A stretch of 64,000 nt of DNA, taken from contig JBBHKE010002856.1 in NCBI GenBank assembly GCA_037447655.1, positions 661,565 through 725,564 on the forward strand, in the 5' to 3' direction. The notes beneath the pieces were generated by a model, which did not search any database, was not told the DNA's origin, and saw only the letters and a list, made by a program, of their open reading frames with translations. Every line of letters starts with the position of its first letter. Position 1 is the first letter of the stretch. Of this stretch, positions 24,634 to 35,958 are shown piece by piece. Origin of the DNA: Zygnema cylindricum. Taxonomy: Eukaryota > Streptophyta > Zygnematophyceae > Zygnematales > Zygnemataceae. A program made the translations under genes and the position numbers.

Positions 24634-27600
24634 CTATAACAATGTCCTCAATTGACCGGACACGACTCTAAAGTTGTGGTCTAAAACATGTTGATTTTCC
24701 TCCAGGCCTTTCATTTTCGCAAATATTTTTTCGAGGCCAAAAATCATGGCATTTATCCGGCCCTCTACCGCACTTATCCTTTCCTCTGTCCTCTCAGAAC
24801 CTACCTGTTTCCGCAAAAAAAAAAAAAAAGACTATTGGTAATCTGGTTGGGAACATCTAATGCATTCATATTTCACTTTATTGTAGTTAAAGCGATTATG
24901 AGACAAAAGATATGTTTAATCTTTTCGACCATTAATTGAAATGAAAAAAAGAGAAAAAAAGCAAGAAAAGAAAAACAGGCCGAGAGAAACCGCTTTGCCA
25001 GGTTTAAGCGATGAACAAGCAATTCCTTACCTTGATGCTCTCAAATTCTTTAGTTCTGGTATCGGCGAGTTGCTTAATTGCCTCCAATATGAGATTTTCA
25101 GAACCAAGCTGATTTCCACAGGAGCATATCTCTCTGCCTACACGTTCAATTTGAGGTGAGTTTAGTGCCTGGAAAACACACAACATAAGAAGATATATTT
25201 TAGAGTAGTATAAAACTAGACTCGCAAAGAAAATAACAGGGTGTAAACACTCATGGATACTTGTTAATTCGCAGCAAGTAACTAAGTTTGAGTTAACAGT
25301 CCACCTAACAAAAACGTTTCTTAACACGTGGGCATCGCCTTCTGTCACTATTTTTGTGTAAGATCACTGAAAGGGCATAGAAAAGAAGATTAATGACAGG
25401 TGTGATAGAGCTTTCTAAAGAGTGAGCTTTTATGTCCTTCATGCATGAACCCAAACCTATCCCCTATTCATCCTCTATTCTAGTTTTCTTAACGTCCTCT
25501 CCTGTTCTCCTGCCTCCCTTAACTTCCCCTTTATCATCTCTTCAATCTCCCCTCTTAACTTCCACTCGACTACCTCTCCCTGGAACCTTTCCTGCCAGAT
25601 GAAAAGCCCAACCTTTTGCAAGCCTTTTGTTGAAGAAACAGGTGAAGGGCTTCTATTCCGTTGATTATTAGTGAGCGAATTTTCCACTTCAGACTGAGTT
25701 GAACCGGAGAATTCTTCTGATGTCAGAGAAAGGTTTCTCTCAGGAGATGCATTTCGTATTGCTACTGTCAAGGCCGATTCCATGTGGATACTTGTTTCAC
25801 TCTCTCTGTGGTGGCTATAAACAGATGGAGATTGATAACTCTCGGCAGTTCGACGACTAATTTCAGCATTAACCTGTTTCGACTTGGGCGAGAAAGAAAG
25901 GTTTTGAACCAGCGCATTGATCTGCTCATGGGAGTGAAGAAAAGGAATCTCGTTTTGTTGTGCAGACCCTTTTTTATTCGTCACTTCCCGTAAAGCAAAC
26001 GAGGGAGAAATTGTCGTCGAGGGACAAAAATTCTGTCCAGAGGGGCTACAAAGTTGTGCTGGGAATTGATCTGCACTTTCAGGGACTTGTGAAAACCCTC
26101 TCCTCTTTACCCATTCACTTGGTGTTTGACACCCAGTTGTCAGATCATTACGAACAAACGGAGTTTTCCGATTACAAAATTCAGGCCCTCCTCCTCCTCC
26201 CTTTATCGCCGAAGAAAACTCTGGAGGAACTGGATGATTCCCCAATACAGCAGTTGCATTATGGGGTGTAGAAGTGAGACTTTCCACAGCTTCGTGACTC
26301 GGATATGTACTAGATGTTCGATTACCAACAAATGAGAAAGAAACATTACTTGCCTCATTTTGCAAATGCACCGGCGTTTTGGTTGGTGTTTCATTCAAAG
26401 CAATTTGAGATTTGTTCAGCATTTCGTCTAGATTTTTTTTTTGAGAATAATCCTTGACTGTATTCTTTAAATCAGGTTCAATATAGGGGTCACAAGGAGT
26501 CCGTTTACAACCAAACTCCCCTCTCTCTTCAAGCAAAGAAGTTCTAAAAATGGAGACTTCTCTGCCATTATTCAAATTCTCAAGAACGTTGCTGTCGAGC
26601 CAATGTAGATCATAAACCGGCTGCGAAATCACCCATCACCACATTGAAAACTTTAGATAGCAATAGAGCACAAAATATAGGGCATTTGTATGACAACCGC
26701 CATTCATTTCTATGAAAATTCCATGTCACCCCATACACTACCAGCTTATCAACAATTTACTCATGTTTTTCGAGTAATCATACACATTCTGATTAAATGT
26801 ATATACAAACGGAATATATATGTTTACTGAATCACTTCCGTGTTTATGAAAAAGATACATCCCCTTTCAAAGCAAAAAGGGCAAACATATAGTAATAGGC
26901 ACAAAATCTAACTATTCCTTAAGAAACGGATTAATAAGCAAAACAATACTCTTCAAAATAGCATCCCGATGACTCAACATACAATTCTTGCATGATGATC
27001 AATGAAAAACCACAAACATGTTTTATGGGTTTGAGAAGTAGTTTAAGAGAAAAAAAATATCGTCCATCCATCTCTAAATACGGTAATGGCATGTGTTTCC
27101 TACCTCAGCCTTTTGGCCATCATGGACTCTGGATGTTTCAAAATGGAGTCTCGTTGAGCCGGATCGTAAATCATAAATATGAACTCCTCCTTTATCATCC
27201 CCTAAAGCCACATTATACTGACCGTCCCTTATCGCCAGGGAATGAAGAGGACTTCCAAAGGGAAGAGTTTGTTGGATTTCCTTTGCACGTTCGTCAATTA
27301 GACTCATAGTATCGTCAAAACTTGTTGTTATAATGAACTGCAACAACGATAGAAAGAACTCAAACAGTTAATATTTATGAACAAAAATAAAGATATCTCA
27401 GTAGAGTAAAAAATGTCTCATGATAAGGGCCTCCTCACACGAGCAATCAGATGGCAAGGCACAAAAAAAGGCACATTCAAGCTTCTCGAATGTTAAGAAT
27501 GTTAAGCTTCTAGAATGTGAGAGCATGTGGAAGGTAAAAAACTGAAGAGATTATGTTTTCTTAAAAGAAGGATTAAGAAGAGAGAAGATTGGTTGGTTAG

Positions 27601-29890
27601 AGAATACATTACCTTGGAAGGTGAGGAACTGACCGCCAAAGCTGATATCCTGGCTCCAGACTTGTTTGGCCATGATTGTGACTGCAAGAAAGCAGTTGTA
27701 TACCTTAAGAATGAGATGTGCAAGAAAATGCAAAAACATGAGTCGTCTTTTTCTCTTCTTGTTGAGTGACTCGGAGCTCCATAAATTTTGAGTAAGCTTT
27801 GTGTAAATGACTCCATATTTAGTCAAAGTGACTTACGTTGCACGTTAAAAAACAGAAGAAGCTGGTAGCATCTACAATGTGACAAGGTCAGACAGGATGG
27901 AGCTTGGAGGAGCAGAAGATTTACTCTTGGATAAAAAAGGGATAATTTTCGTTCTTTATTATCGACTTACCTTCACTGTTTCGTTGACTGACCAAAGACG
28001 GGTGATCCCTAGGTCACTACCAGTCAATATGTCCCCCTTATTTAAAGAAGGACAGCAGATTGACAAAAGCGCCTGCGATAAAAACCACAGAGAAAGCAAA
28101 ACAGAACATACATCAACTAGAGCACACCGCAAATCAATTAAATACTAAAAATTGAACATCGAGCTAGTTAGCACCATTTCTTGTAAAAAAATATCAAATG
28201 AAATTTAATGGTGGCCACTCCCTGCTTTGCCCTTTAGTTCCATTTGAAGATACCAGCATTTGCACAAAACCTAGGTTGTGAAAAACTGCTTAAGAGTCTA
28301 CAGTGACCGGTACATGTTTATCTTTTCTGTACATATGTTGGATGATGCTTAAACCTAAATCAATAAATATAACACAAACCCACTGTCAAGAAATTTGGTT
28401 TCCATTTGATACGGCGTATGAAAGAATGAGGCTTATGTAGTAAATTCTCACAGGATAGAACTGTTTTCACCTGCGGTTTTGGATCAGAAATCAAAGCCAG
28501 TCTTCTTCCAGAAACCAAATGAAGTGCCAACGTTCCGCCTAGGCTTACAGATGCTAATTTGCTCGGGTCATTGGGAAAGAGAGAGATACCAGTCACTGCG
28601 CTTTTGTGACCAAAATAATAATTCAGCTCACTTTTCCCCTGCAGACAAATCCTGTGAACTTTCCCAGATTCTCTGCCAGCAAAGAGGTACTTGGAGCAAT
28701 CGCTGAATGCGAGAGAAGTAGACGAGTTCCACGACTGCGCCAAAGTACAATTACATTCAGCTTGTAACTGTTAGATTTCCTTGTTTCGACCAGGACAATT
28801 AGAATTCAAACCAAACTGGATACTAAAATGAACTATACAGCAAAATTTCATAGTCCCTAATCTTAGGAACAAATATAAATTTAACACAACTGCTTAAAGT
28901 CTGAGCACAATGCTCAACATTACGCTCCTGGTAAATTCAACTATCTCGATGCATGCAACATTTTAAATTGTAGATGTTCGCTGCATTAAAGCTTCAAAGC
29001 AACAGAAAGGTATTAAATTAGCCAAATTCCGACAGAACTGGTTTTGCTCTTTTCATGCAGGCATGGATATATTGCTGCATTAAGTGTGTGCAAAAGTGTA
29101 TCTGAAATACATGCTCAACCCCATATCCTCTGTATGCCAAGTCCAAGGACGTCAACTGAAAAAATATAAAACTACAAAATTTTGAATGGCTAGTCTCATA
29201 TGATTCACACTAGCATAGTTAAGCGTATCGTGCTAACACACATATGCCAAAATATGCTTTGGCCACACTATTACAAGTGCAGAATTCTTAAAGCTCAGTT
29301 TTTGCATCGTACTAATTTGTGGAGGACAAAAATCAAATTTCTTAAAACGGCAAATGCTTTTTTAGGACGTCATTATCTAGTGTATAATGGCCTAACATGA
29401 TTGTGTTGCAGTATAGCTATCTGAACATACCGTCTTCGGAGGCGAATCTTGTGTAACCGGGGTTGCATAAGCAACCGGGATACCAAACGGTGTTCGCAAT
29501 AGAATATCTTTTCCTCCAAAAGCAAACATAGAGCCTGTAAAAAACCACATAACGAAGAAGTAAACATTAAGAAGCAAAAAAATAAGCACATAGCAAACAG
29601 AACATCAGAATTATCTCCATCCACTCGTCTACAGTGGCACACTGTCACAAACAGCAGTATGACACACATTTATCTTTAACAACGGGGAATTAAAAATAAC
29701 AAATAAACAGACGTAACTCACCATCATAGTTAGCAGCTACACAAACCGGATTCTGATTCTGCCATGGACAAAACTCATGTTCAAGCTTCCCATCTGAAGC
29801 AAGATTCCATAACTGCATATATCCTCCGTTTCTTGACAGAATAAAATCCTTATTTCGACTACTTGCAGGTTCCAGCAGCATATTTGTCAT
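24634..29890 (-). CDS. NEDD1: NEDD1/GCP-WD-like WD40 protein
   Basis: Likely plant NEDD1, the WD40 adaptor that brings gamma-tubulin ring complexes to microtubules and spindles. Exons on the minus strand: 29890-29722, 29534-29431, 28734-28471, 28072-27971, 27681-27613, 27337-27104, 26620 to about 25574, 25168-25031 and 24804-24634. All junctions are GT-AG and phases agree, giving about 765 residues, close to the length I recall for plant NEDD1. The first six exons make the beta-propeller: GGYMQLWNLAS, SKYLFAGRESGKVHRI, GHKSAVTGISLF, LASVSLGGTLALHLVSGRR, GSDLGITRLWS and GGVHIYDLRSG. Exon seven is serine-rich and probably disordered. The last two exons form a helical, coiled-coil-like tail (LEAIKQLADTRTKEFESIK; ISAVEGRINAMIFGLEKIF), where NEDD1 binds gamma-tubulin complexes. 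The start is the first ATG after an acceptor-like TTGAAAG, so a 5' UTR intron is likely. The exon-seven donor is uncertain (25574 or 25613). The WD40 assignment is firm; the NEDD1 identity is probable. Confidence 0.75.
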
Positions 29891-30929
29891 TTCTTTCAAA
29901 AGTGTGCAAACAGGGACTATGCCTTAAGTGAATGTTAGCCACAAGATTTCGTAAAACAGTATATCTTAACAAGTTTTTAGTAAGAAATCAAAATATTAAA
30001 GCTGAAAATGGATTAATAGTTTCAGCTTCATAATTTCACCTAAAACAACTTTCAAACTTCTATCAAACCTCAAAATCGCATAACTTCTGTGAAAAAATAC
30101 TAATCCTATTGCCAAAAACATAAATTCTGTGAAGAAATGCTTAACAAGATCTTTCCATCGGAATAAAATCAATCAAAAACCAGCAGCAAGATCGTGTGGT
30201 AAGCAAGAATTCGTTGTAAAAACCAGCTGCAGCAGATGAAGCTACAAACAGCTTCCTTGCAAATTCAAAAAAATTGCTACAAGGAAAACGTTACAGCTCG
30301 GCCGTTCGATACAGCTTATAATACCGTTGATTAACAAGAAGCCTGGAGCCAATAAAACTGCCATAATTACTGTAGCATCTTGGACACGTGTGCTTTCCTG
30401 GACGACAAGTATAATCATCGGATTTAAATGTACTGTACTACCAATGCGCCACATGCACCCGTTGGTTTTCGTGTTGTCGTTTTCGAAAAAGCTGCTGTAG
30501 CTCAGGCAGTCAGGCCCCATTTTGGAGCAAAAGGTACTTTAGCAATTATTCTATATAAAAAGTTAAAAACGGATACAACCGGAGCAGTGCATAACATATC
30601 TAGGTTTTTATAGGATTCAATACGGTTTCATAGCACACTATTTAAGTAAGAAACGTCAAAGCGCTGCCAGTCTTCCACCTTGAGACCGTAAAAGTGGATA
30701 AACGTTTTTACCAAATCTGCAACGAAGATCTTAGCCGTCGAATTTCAGCCTGAGATTCAGTGTGGTTCAGTGCTTTCACGCTGTCGGGACGTAAAAGTTA
30801 AGATTCTCGCCGTGAGAGTTAAGCGTCTTTTTGTACGCTATCGTAAAAGCTAATATAAGCGACAGCGTAACATAAAGATTGACGTTAGGATGAAGGCAAA
30901 TGTCCGTTGCAACGAAGAACCCTTCGTTA
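29891..30929. other. Upstream region of the NEDD1-like gene
   Basis: No coding potential recognised. Expected to hold the 5' UTR, probably a leader intron, and the promoter of the minus-strand gene. No TATA box could be singled out. Confidence 0.4.
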
Positions 30930-31894
30930 GGGTGAACTTCCATTGGAGGAAAAGTGGGGTTGTTTACTGGACGCCGTACGATTTCGTAAAGATTCGTACC
31001 ATTTTATTTTTTTGTCAGACGAAACATGTCTACTGGATGGCTCCAATATTATAGGCGTAAGGGTATGTCCCCATGTGCATAAGTAAGGGTTTTTTTCTGT
31101 CGTTTTCTTGTAAAACTTAGCGCCGTACTGCCTTAGTTGCAACCGTACGAAGGAATCGCAAATTTGTAGAGTACAATTTGCGTCATCCTCGAATTTAGGA
31201 TGTATGAAACTTGTCGTCTTGTGTTTTTCGACCCACTTCCACGACAAAAAACGTCATCTTCAACCTTACGTTTAAAACACATGCGCGATATGTTTTAAAA
31301 CTAGGTATTTTCGATAAACAAATAGGAACATATATTCGCACGTGCCGTAATTTTCGAAAATTTTCATACAATTTCCAAGGACAAAAAAAGTACAAAATTC
31401 GCTATGTTTTGTCTGATTGCGTTCGAATAAGACAAAAAAAAGTACACAATTTGTTTGGTTTTGTCCGGTTTGGTCCAGTACGGATTTCTTTTTTGCAAGG
31501 GTCTTCAAATTCCGATGCCATTTCACGTCGATAAGTTAGGAGACGCAAAGGCAAAGCACGTCTTCAACCGTGAAACGGCACAAGCTAGAAGGCGGTACGT
31601 CTACAATGTCACTGTAAGAAATGCGACGTCATAAGCAGTTCCAAAAAATATCGTGCGACCACATATTGTAGACGTTGACAACCATCACAGGTATTATCGA
31701 CATATACAATAGTCACAAGCGTAAGTTACGATTTCGTCCAAACAGACATAGGGACACTTGAAAACCGGGTCCGGCGCATCCGCGCTAAAATACAAAGTAG
31801 GTTCGCTAAGTTACAAGTACATGAGGACATACCCTAAGTATCGACCGTTGGACTTTTCACTGTTTTAGATTCGCGACGCAATCACGCACATCGT

Positions 31895-31942
31895 CCAGTT
31901 TGAAGAGACTCTCCTCGGCGAGGAGAGTTTCTTCAAACTGGT
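31895..31942. repeat. Near-perfect short palindrome
   Basis: CCAGTTTGAAGAGACTCTCC pairs with its inverse around a CTCG/GCGAG centre with one mismatch. It lies within the left arm of the foldback element. Confidence 0.85.
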
Positions 31943-32899
31943 CGCGTACCATTGGTACACGTGAAAAGCAAAAAAAAAGTCCACCACGTACAGGCAATGA
32001 GAATCAAACACGTCGTACACGCCATGTGCCTTCCGCCACGGTGTATGAAGGTCGTCCGAAATATCTTCGCACGCTCCTTTTGACATCCGCTGCGTCGCTG
32101 ACCTTAAAAGTGTGCGGCGCTTTTTTGACATTCTGTTTCCTAATTTTGATTTTCAATTTCAAAATTAAAATCTGGTCGCAAAATTTTCGTACGAATCATT
32201 AACTACCTCCGCCCGTACAAATATTATGTACAGATTTTCAGATTGAAGAACATTTATAGATTTTAAGAATCTGAAAATTAACCTACGTGGCGCCAATCAT
32301 AATTGAGAAACGATGTCTACTGGCAGGACATAATGGAAGGCCGCGCCAGTAAACCCTAGAAATAGACGTATCCGCATGTTTACTGGGACCGCCTAATGGA
32401 GAACATGCCTTAGGGTAACATTCCATTAGGCGGTCCCAGTAAATGTACGGACAACTCTACTGGAAGCGTTTACAAGAAGTCCGCTCCATTACGTCGGGCC
32501 AGTAACAAACCTTCCTCAATTATGATTGGCGCCATATAGGTTAGAGTCCAGATTCTACAAATCTTAAAAAAATCTACAAACGGAATTTCTGTACGAAATA
32601 TCTGTACGACCAGAGGTAGTTAATGATTCGTACATAAAGTTTTCAGCAAGACTTTGATTTTGAAAATGGAAATCAAAATTTCGAAACGGGATGGCAAAAG
32701 GACGAGGCAAACTTTGAAGTTCACGGCAAACTTTGAATGTCGGTGGATGTCAAACGGAGCGTGCGAGTATATTTTCAAACTGACCTGCGTTCAGCCTGGC
32801 AGGCAGCACATGGCCTGTACGACGTGTACGGCTGCGATCGCTTGTTCAAAGTAGATATTTGTTTGCTTTTCCACGTGTACCAATGGTAATGAATGGCAA

Positions 32900-32953
32900 T
32901 CATCCAGTGGGCCCCAACTCTCCTCGCGAGGAGAGTTGGGGCCCATTGGATGA
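32900..32953. repeat. Near-perfect 54-bp palindrome
   Basis: TCATCCAGTGGGCCCCAACT pairs with its inverse around CTCCTCG/CGAGGAG with one mismatch. It lies in the right arm of the foldback element, at the position corresponding to the 31.9-kb palindrome, but with a different flank. Confidence 0.85.
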
Positions 32954-33461
32954 TGTGCGCGACTGTTTCGCGGATCTCAAAAACTGAAACATCCAACGGT
33001 AAATAATTACGCCTACATCATTGGAGCTTCCTGACAACTTTCCAGTAATGATGCTTCGTCTGAAAAAAAAAATTGGTACGACTCTGTACGACACTGTACG
33101 AAAACGTACGACGTCTAGTAACGAACCCCACTTTTCGTCTAATGGAATGTTACCCTTAGCCATAAAACTGAGAAAAGTTAAATAGACACGCGAGCACTTT
33201 TCTTTTCAAACAAACAAATGACCAATAAGATTTTGTCATCGAGCCATAATCAAGTACGACAATTTTAGTGAAGATCTCTCCTGATTCCCTTTTTTTGTCA
33301 ATTTACTTTGGGAGACGTGTCGATTTTTCGTCCACTTCCTTAAACAACGTTACAACACTATTATTTGAGCGTTTTTGGCCAAGAAAAGTTGCGTTTGCAT
33401 TGCCATTATTGCGACTAAAATTAAATAGCTTCAGGCAGGGTCGCAGTTACGACACTAATAT

Positions 33462-33698
33462 GTACACCGTGTATCGCTATTAGCCTATTAGTGTTAACAA
33501 TTGTTTCGCCACTTAAAACATATTTTCTCCGTACACACTTGTCCGATTTTCAGTTTAGGACAGTCAATCGGAAGCTGAGAATGCTATCTTTCAATCGTAA
33601 CCGTCACATTTGAAATTTGATCAGTGTGTACGAGAAAAGATGTTTAAAGAGACGAAACAAACATCAACACTAATAAGTAATAACAATTCACGGTGTAC
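33462..33698. mobile_element. GTACACC-family MITE
   Basis: The ends are GTACACCGTGTATCGCTATT and the inverse-like AATTCACGGTGTAC. It has the same subterminal CGCCACTTAAAACATATTTT and CCGTACACACTTGTCCG as the family members at 58 kb. Confidence 0.75.
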
Positions 33699-35149
33699 TT
33701 TATTAGATTGTGTTTCCGTACATAATTGTCTTTGACGTTTCATGGAAAAACATCATTTGGGGTTCCCAATACCTTCTGTCAAACTGTTTGAGATATATGC
33801 GCGATTTCTCACAAACAATAGGTCCAACTTTTGTGCCTTCTTGGTCATTCATATATTAATGTTTTACATTGAGAAACCCAAATGTACAATTCTAATAGGA
33901 CCATAAAGGAACATGAAAATTTAAACATTTTGCATCAGATTGGAAATTTTACGTTTGGATTGTGTGCACACTAGTGGATACATTTTAGAAACTTCCAAAA
34001 GCACACAAAAGCTTTGAATTTAGGTAAAGTGCGAATGATTCTTAAATCTTTGCCTTTTTTAAACTGAATTTTGTTAACTATTTTGCTCACACCACTTGGT
34101 TTTTGTTGGTAAATTCCTCCAATTCATATTATTTTTGAAGGACAACCCTTTATTTCGTAATGATACAAAGTTTGAGTTTGGTATACTTTAACCAAGTCAC
34201 GATGTTGGAAGAATCGGAGTCCGTACAAGCTATGGATGCTCTTTCTACCATCCGTACATCAAACGACATTAAACATCCATGTACGTATTCATGCTTTCTT
34301 GCTTCTTAAGTGTTTTTTTTGAAATATTCCCCATTCTCCCATGTAAAGCATATAAAAAATACGAACCGTGGAGAACCAAATAGAATCAAATGAAGCTACA
34401 AAAAGTTAAAAACAGTGTTAAAATTGTACTAGGCATATAAACCGTAAACCATTTTTGACAATCCATGTAAAACAAATCTATGTATCCATGCAAGAATACG
34501 GTACAATGTTAGCTTCCCTTATTTCATTTTTTCACCAATGCCATTTTTTCTTCCTCTTCTTGTATTCTCTTCGATATTTTTCCCAAAAAAAGTGCAATAA
34601 TTCTGGCGAGAAAACCAACAGTGATCGGCAGTTTTTTTTTTTTTCTTTTCTAAATTGCTTACCGAAATTGAAAGCGAACAAGTTTTTTTTTTTATAATTT
34701 GTATCAACACACAAGGTACTCTTTTGAAGCAAAAAATAAGAAACTGTCCAACAAATATGAAGTTGCGAAACAAAATTTAAGAAAAACTTGTCACTTGAAA
34801 AACGTTAGGTCACGATGTCAACAGGTAAAAACGTTTATATTGCTATAGAGTGTACGGAATCGTACAAAAAATTAAGGGCAGGTTCAAAAAAATGAGAGAA
34901 AGCTCAAAACATTAATATTAAAGATAGTCAAAACAAATAACAATTTGTTTCACTTTCACACTGGTTCATCAACCTATTTGAAGTGTAATTTCTCAGTCAA
35001 AGAGTATCTTCCCAAGAAACTGAGTTCATAAAAGCTCAAAACCCATTTTAGCCCATAAAGCCCCCCTTTTTTTCTTTTTTTTTGCAATTGTAGAAATACA
35101 GCCTGCATTAGGAAAACAAAACCACTAAAATTGATCGGAAAACAAAAAC
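33699..35149. other. No gene recognised
   Basis: AT-rich sequence with only short ORFs; nothing recognisable on either strand. Confidence 0.5.
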
Positions 35150-35700
35150 GTCACGGGGCTAAGGACTAAGGAAAACACTAATCATCGGGTACCGGAGAAG
35201 TTATTCATTCTTTCCCTAGTTTTCTTATAGCAACCTGTATGCATATAAAAAATCATTCGATTTATGTAACTAATAAGTAAACAGTTGTCGAATCCCAAAC
35301 TTCCACTGCAATCTCTGTGTCTTGCGAGCCCTCGATCGACTATTATAGTCTCTTTCATCTCCTAATTCTTTCCTTCCTCCACAATTTCCCTCCGTGTTTT
35401 TCCGTTCTGTCACGAGGTTCTCTCTCAAAAAGATATAGTCTCGAGCATTTCCTGTTTCTTTCCATCCTCCGAGGTTCTCTCTCAAAAAGATATCGCCTCA
35501 AAGATTTCCTCTTTCTTTCCATCCTCCACATTTCCCTCCATATTTTTCCGACTTGTCACGAGGTTTTCTCTCAAAAAGATATAGTCTCGAGCATTTCTTC
35601 TTTCTTTCCATCCTCCACCATTTTCCTCCTTATTTTTCCGTCTTATCTATTCCAAGGTTCCCTCTCAATAAGATATGGCCTCAGGCATTAAGGTCATCTC
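35150..35700 (-). pseudogene. Decayed duplication of the BELL gene 3' end
   Basis: On the plus strand, 35290-35450 aligns with 35937-36065, the end of the BELL last exon. Shared words include AAACTTCCACTG, CGACTATTA, TTTCCCTCCGT and CTGTCACGAG. The flanking 3' sequence also aligns (CCCTAGTTTTCTTATAGCAACCTG with CCCTATGTTTCTTATAATAACCTG). The block TCTCTCAAAAAGATAT then CTTTCCATCCTCC repeats three to four times up to 35650. The frame is broken relative to the gene. Confidence 0.7.
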
Positions 35701-35958
35701 AAGCTTAAAGCCTTTTTTAATTTTCCAAATCACTTTCTCCTTCGTATGGCTAAGATAAACCTTCTTAGCTGATAAAATAGGCGACTAATAAAAACAATAA
35801 TAATAATAATAATCACTGGGTAAAGAAAAAGTTTATCCATTCTATCCCTATGTTTCTTATAATAACCTGTATGAGGTAGGGAACATAAATGTAGGGCGTT
35901 GTCCGTTTTTGAAAACTAATGTACAAAAGGACGAGTCTCAAACTTCCACTGGAGACTC

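Larger units (their letters stand above)
30930..33155. mobile_element. 2.2-kb foldback (PIF/Harbinger-like non-autonomous) element
   Basis: Left end GGGTGAACTTCCATTGGAGG pairs with right end AATGGAATGTTACCC. TTA lies immediately outside both ends, a PIF/Harbinger-like 3-bp target duplication. The arms pair over long blocks: 30945-31045 with 33000-33140, and about 31860-32215 with 32610-32985. The centre (32330-32530) has its own short inverted repeats, including GGGACCGCCTAATGG with its inverse. No transposase is visible. Confidence 0.75.

Noticed and set aside
27527-27769. 80-codon plus-strand ORF (MEGKKLKRLCF...)
   Set aside because: Antisense to a NEDD1-like exon whose own frame and splice sites fit the gene model.
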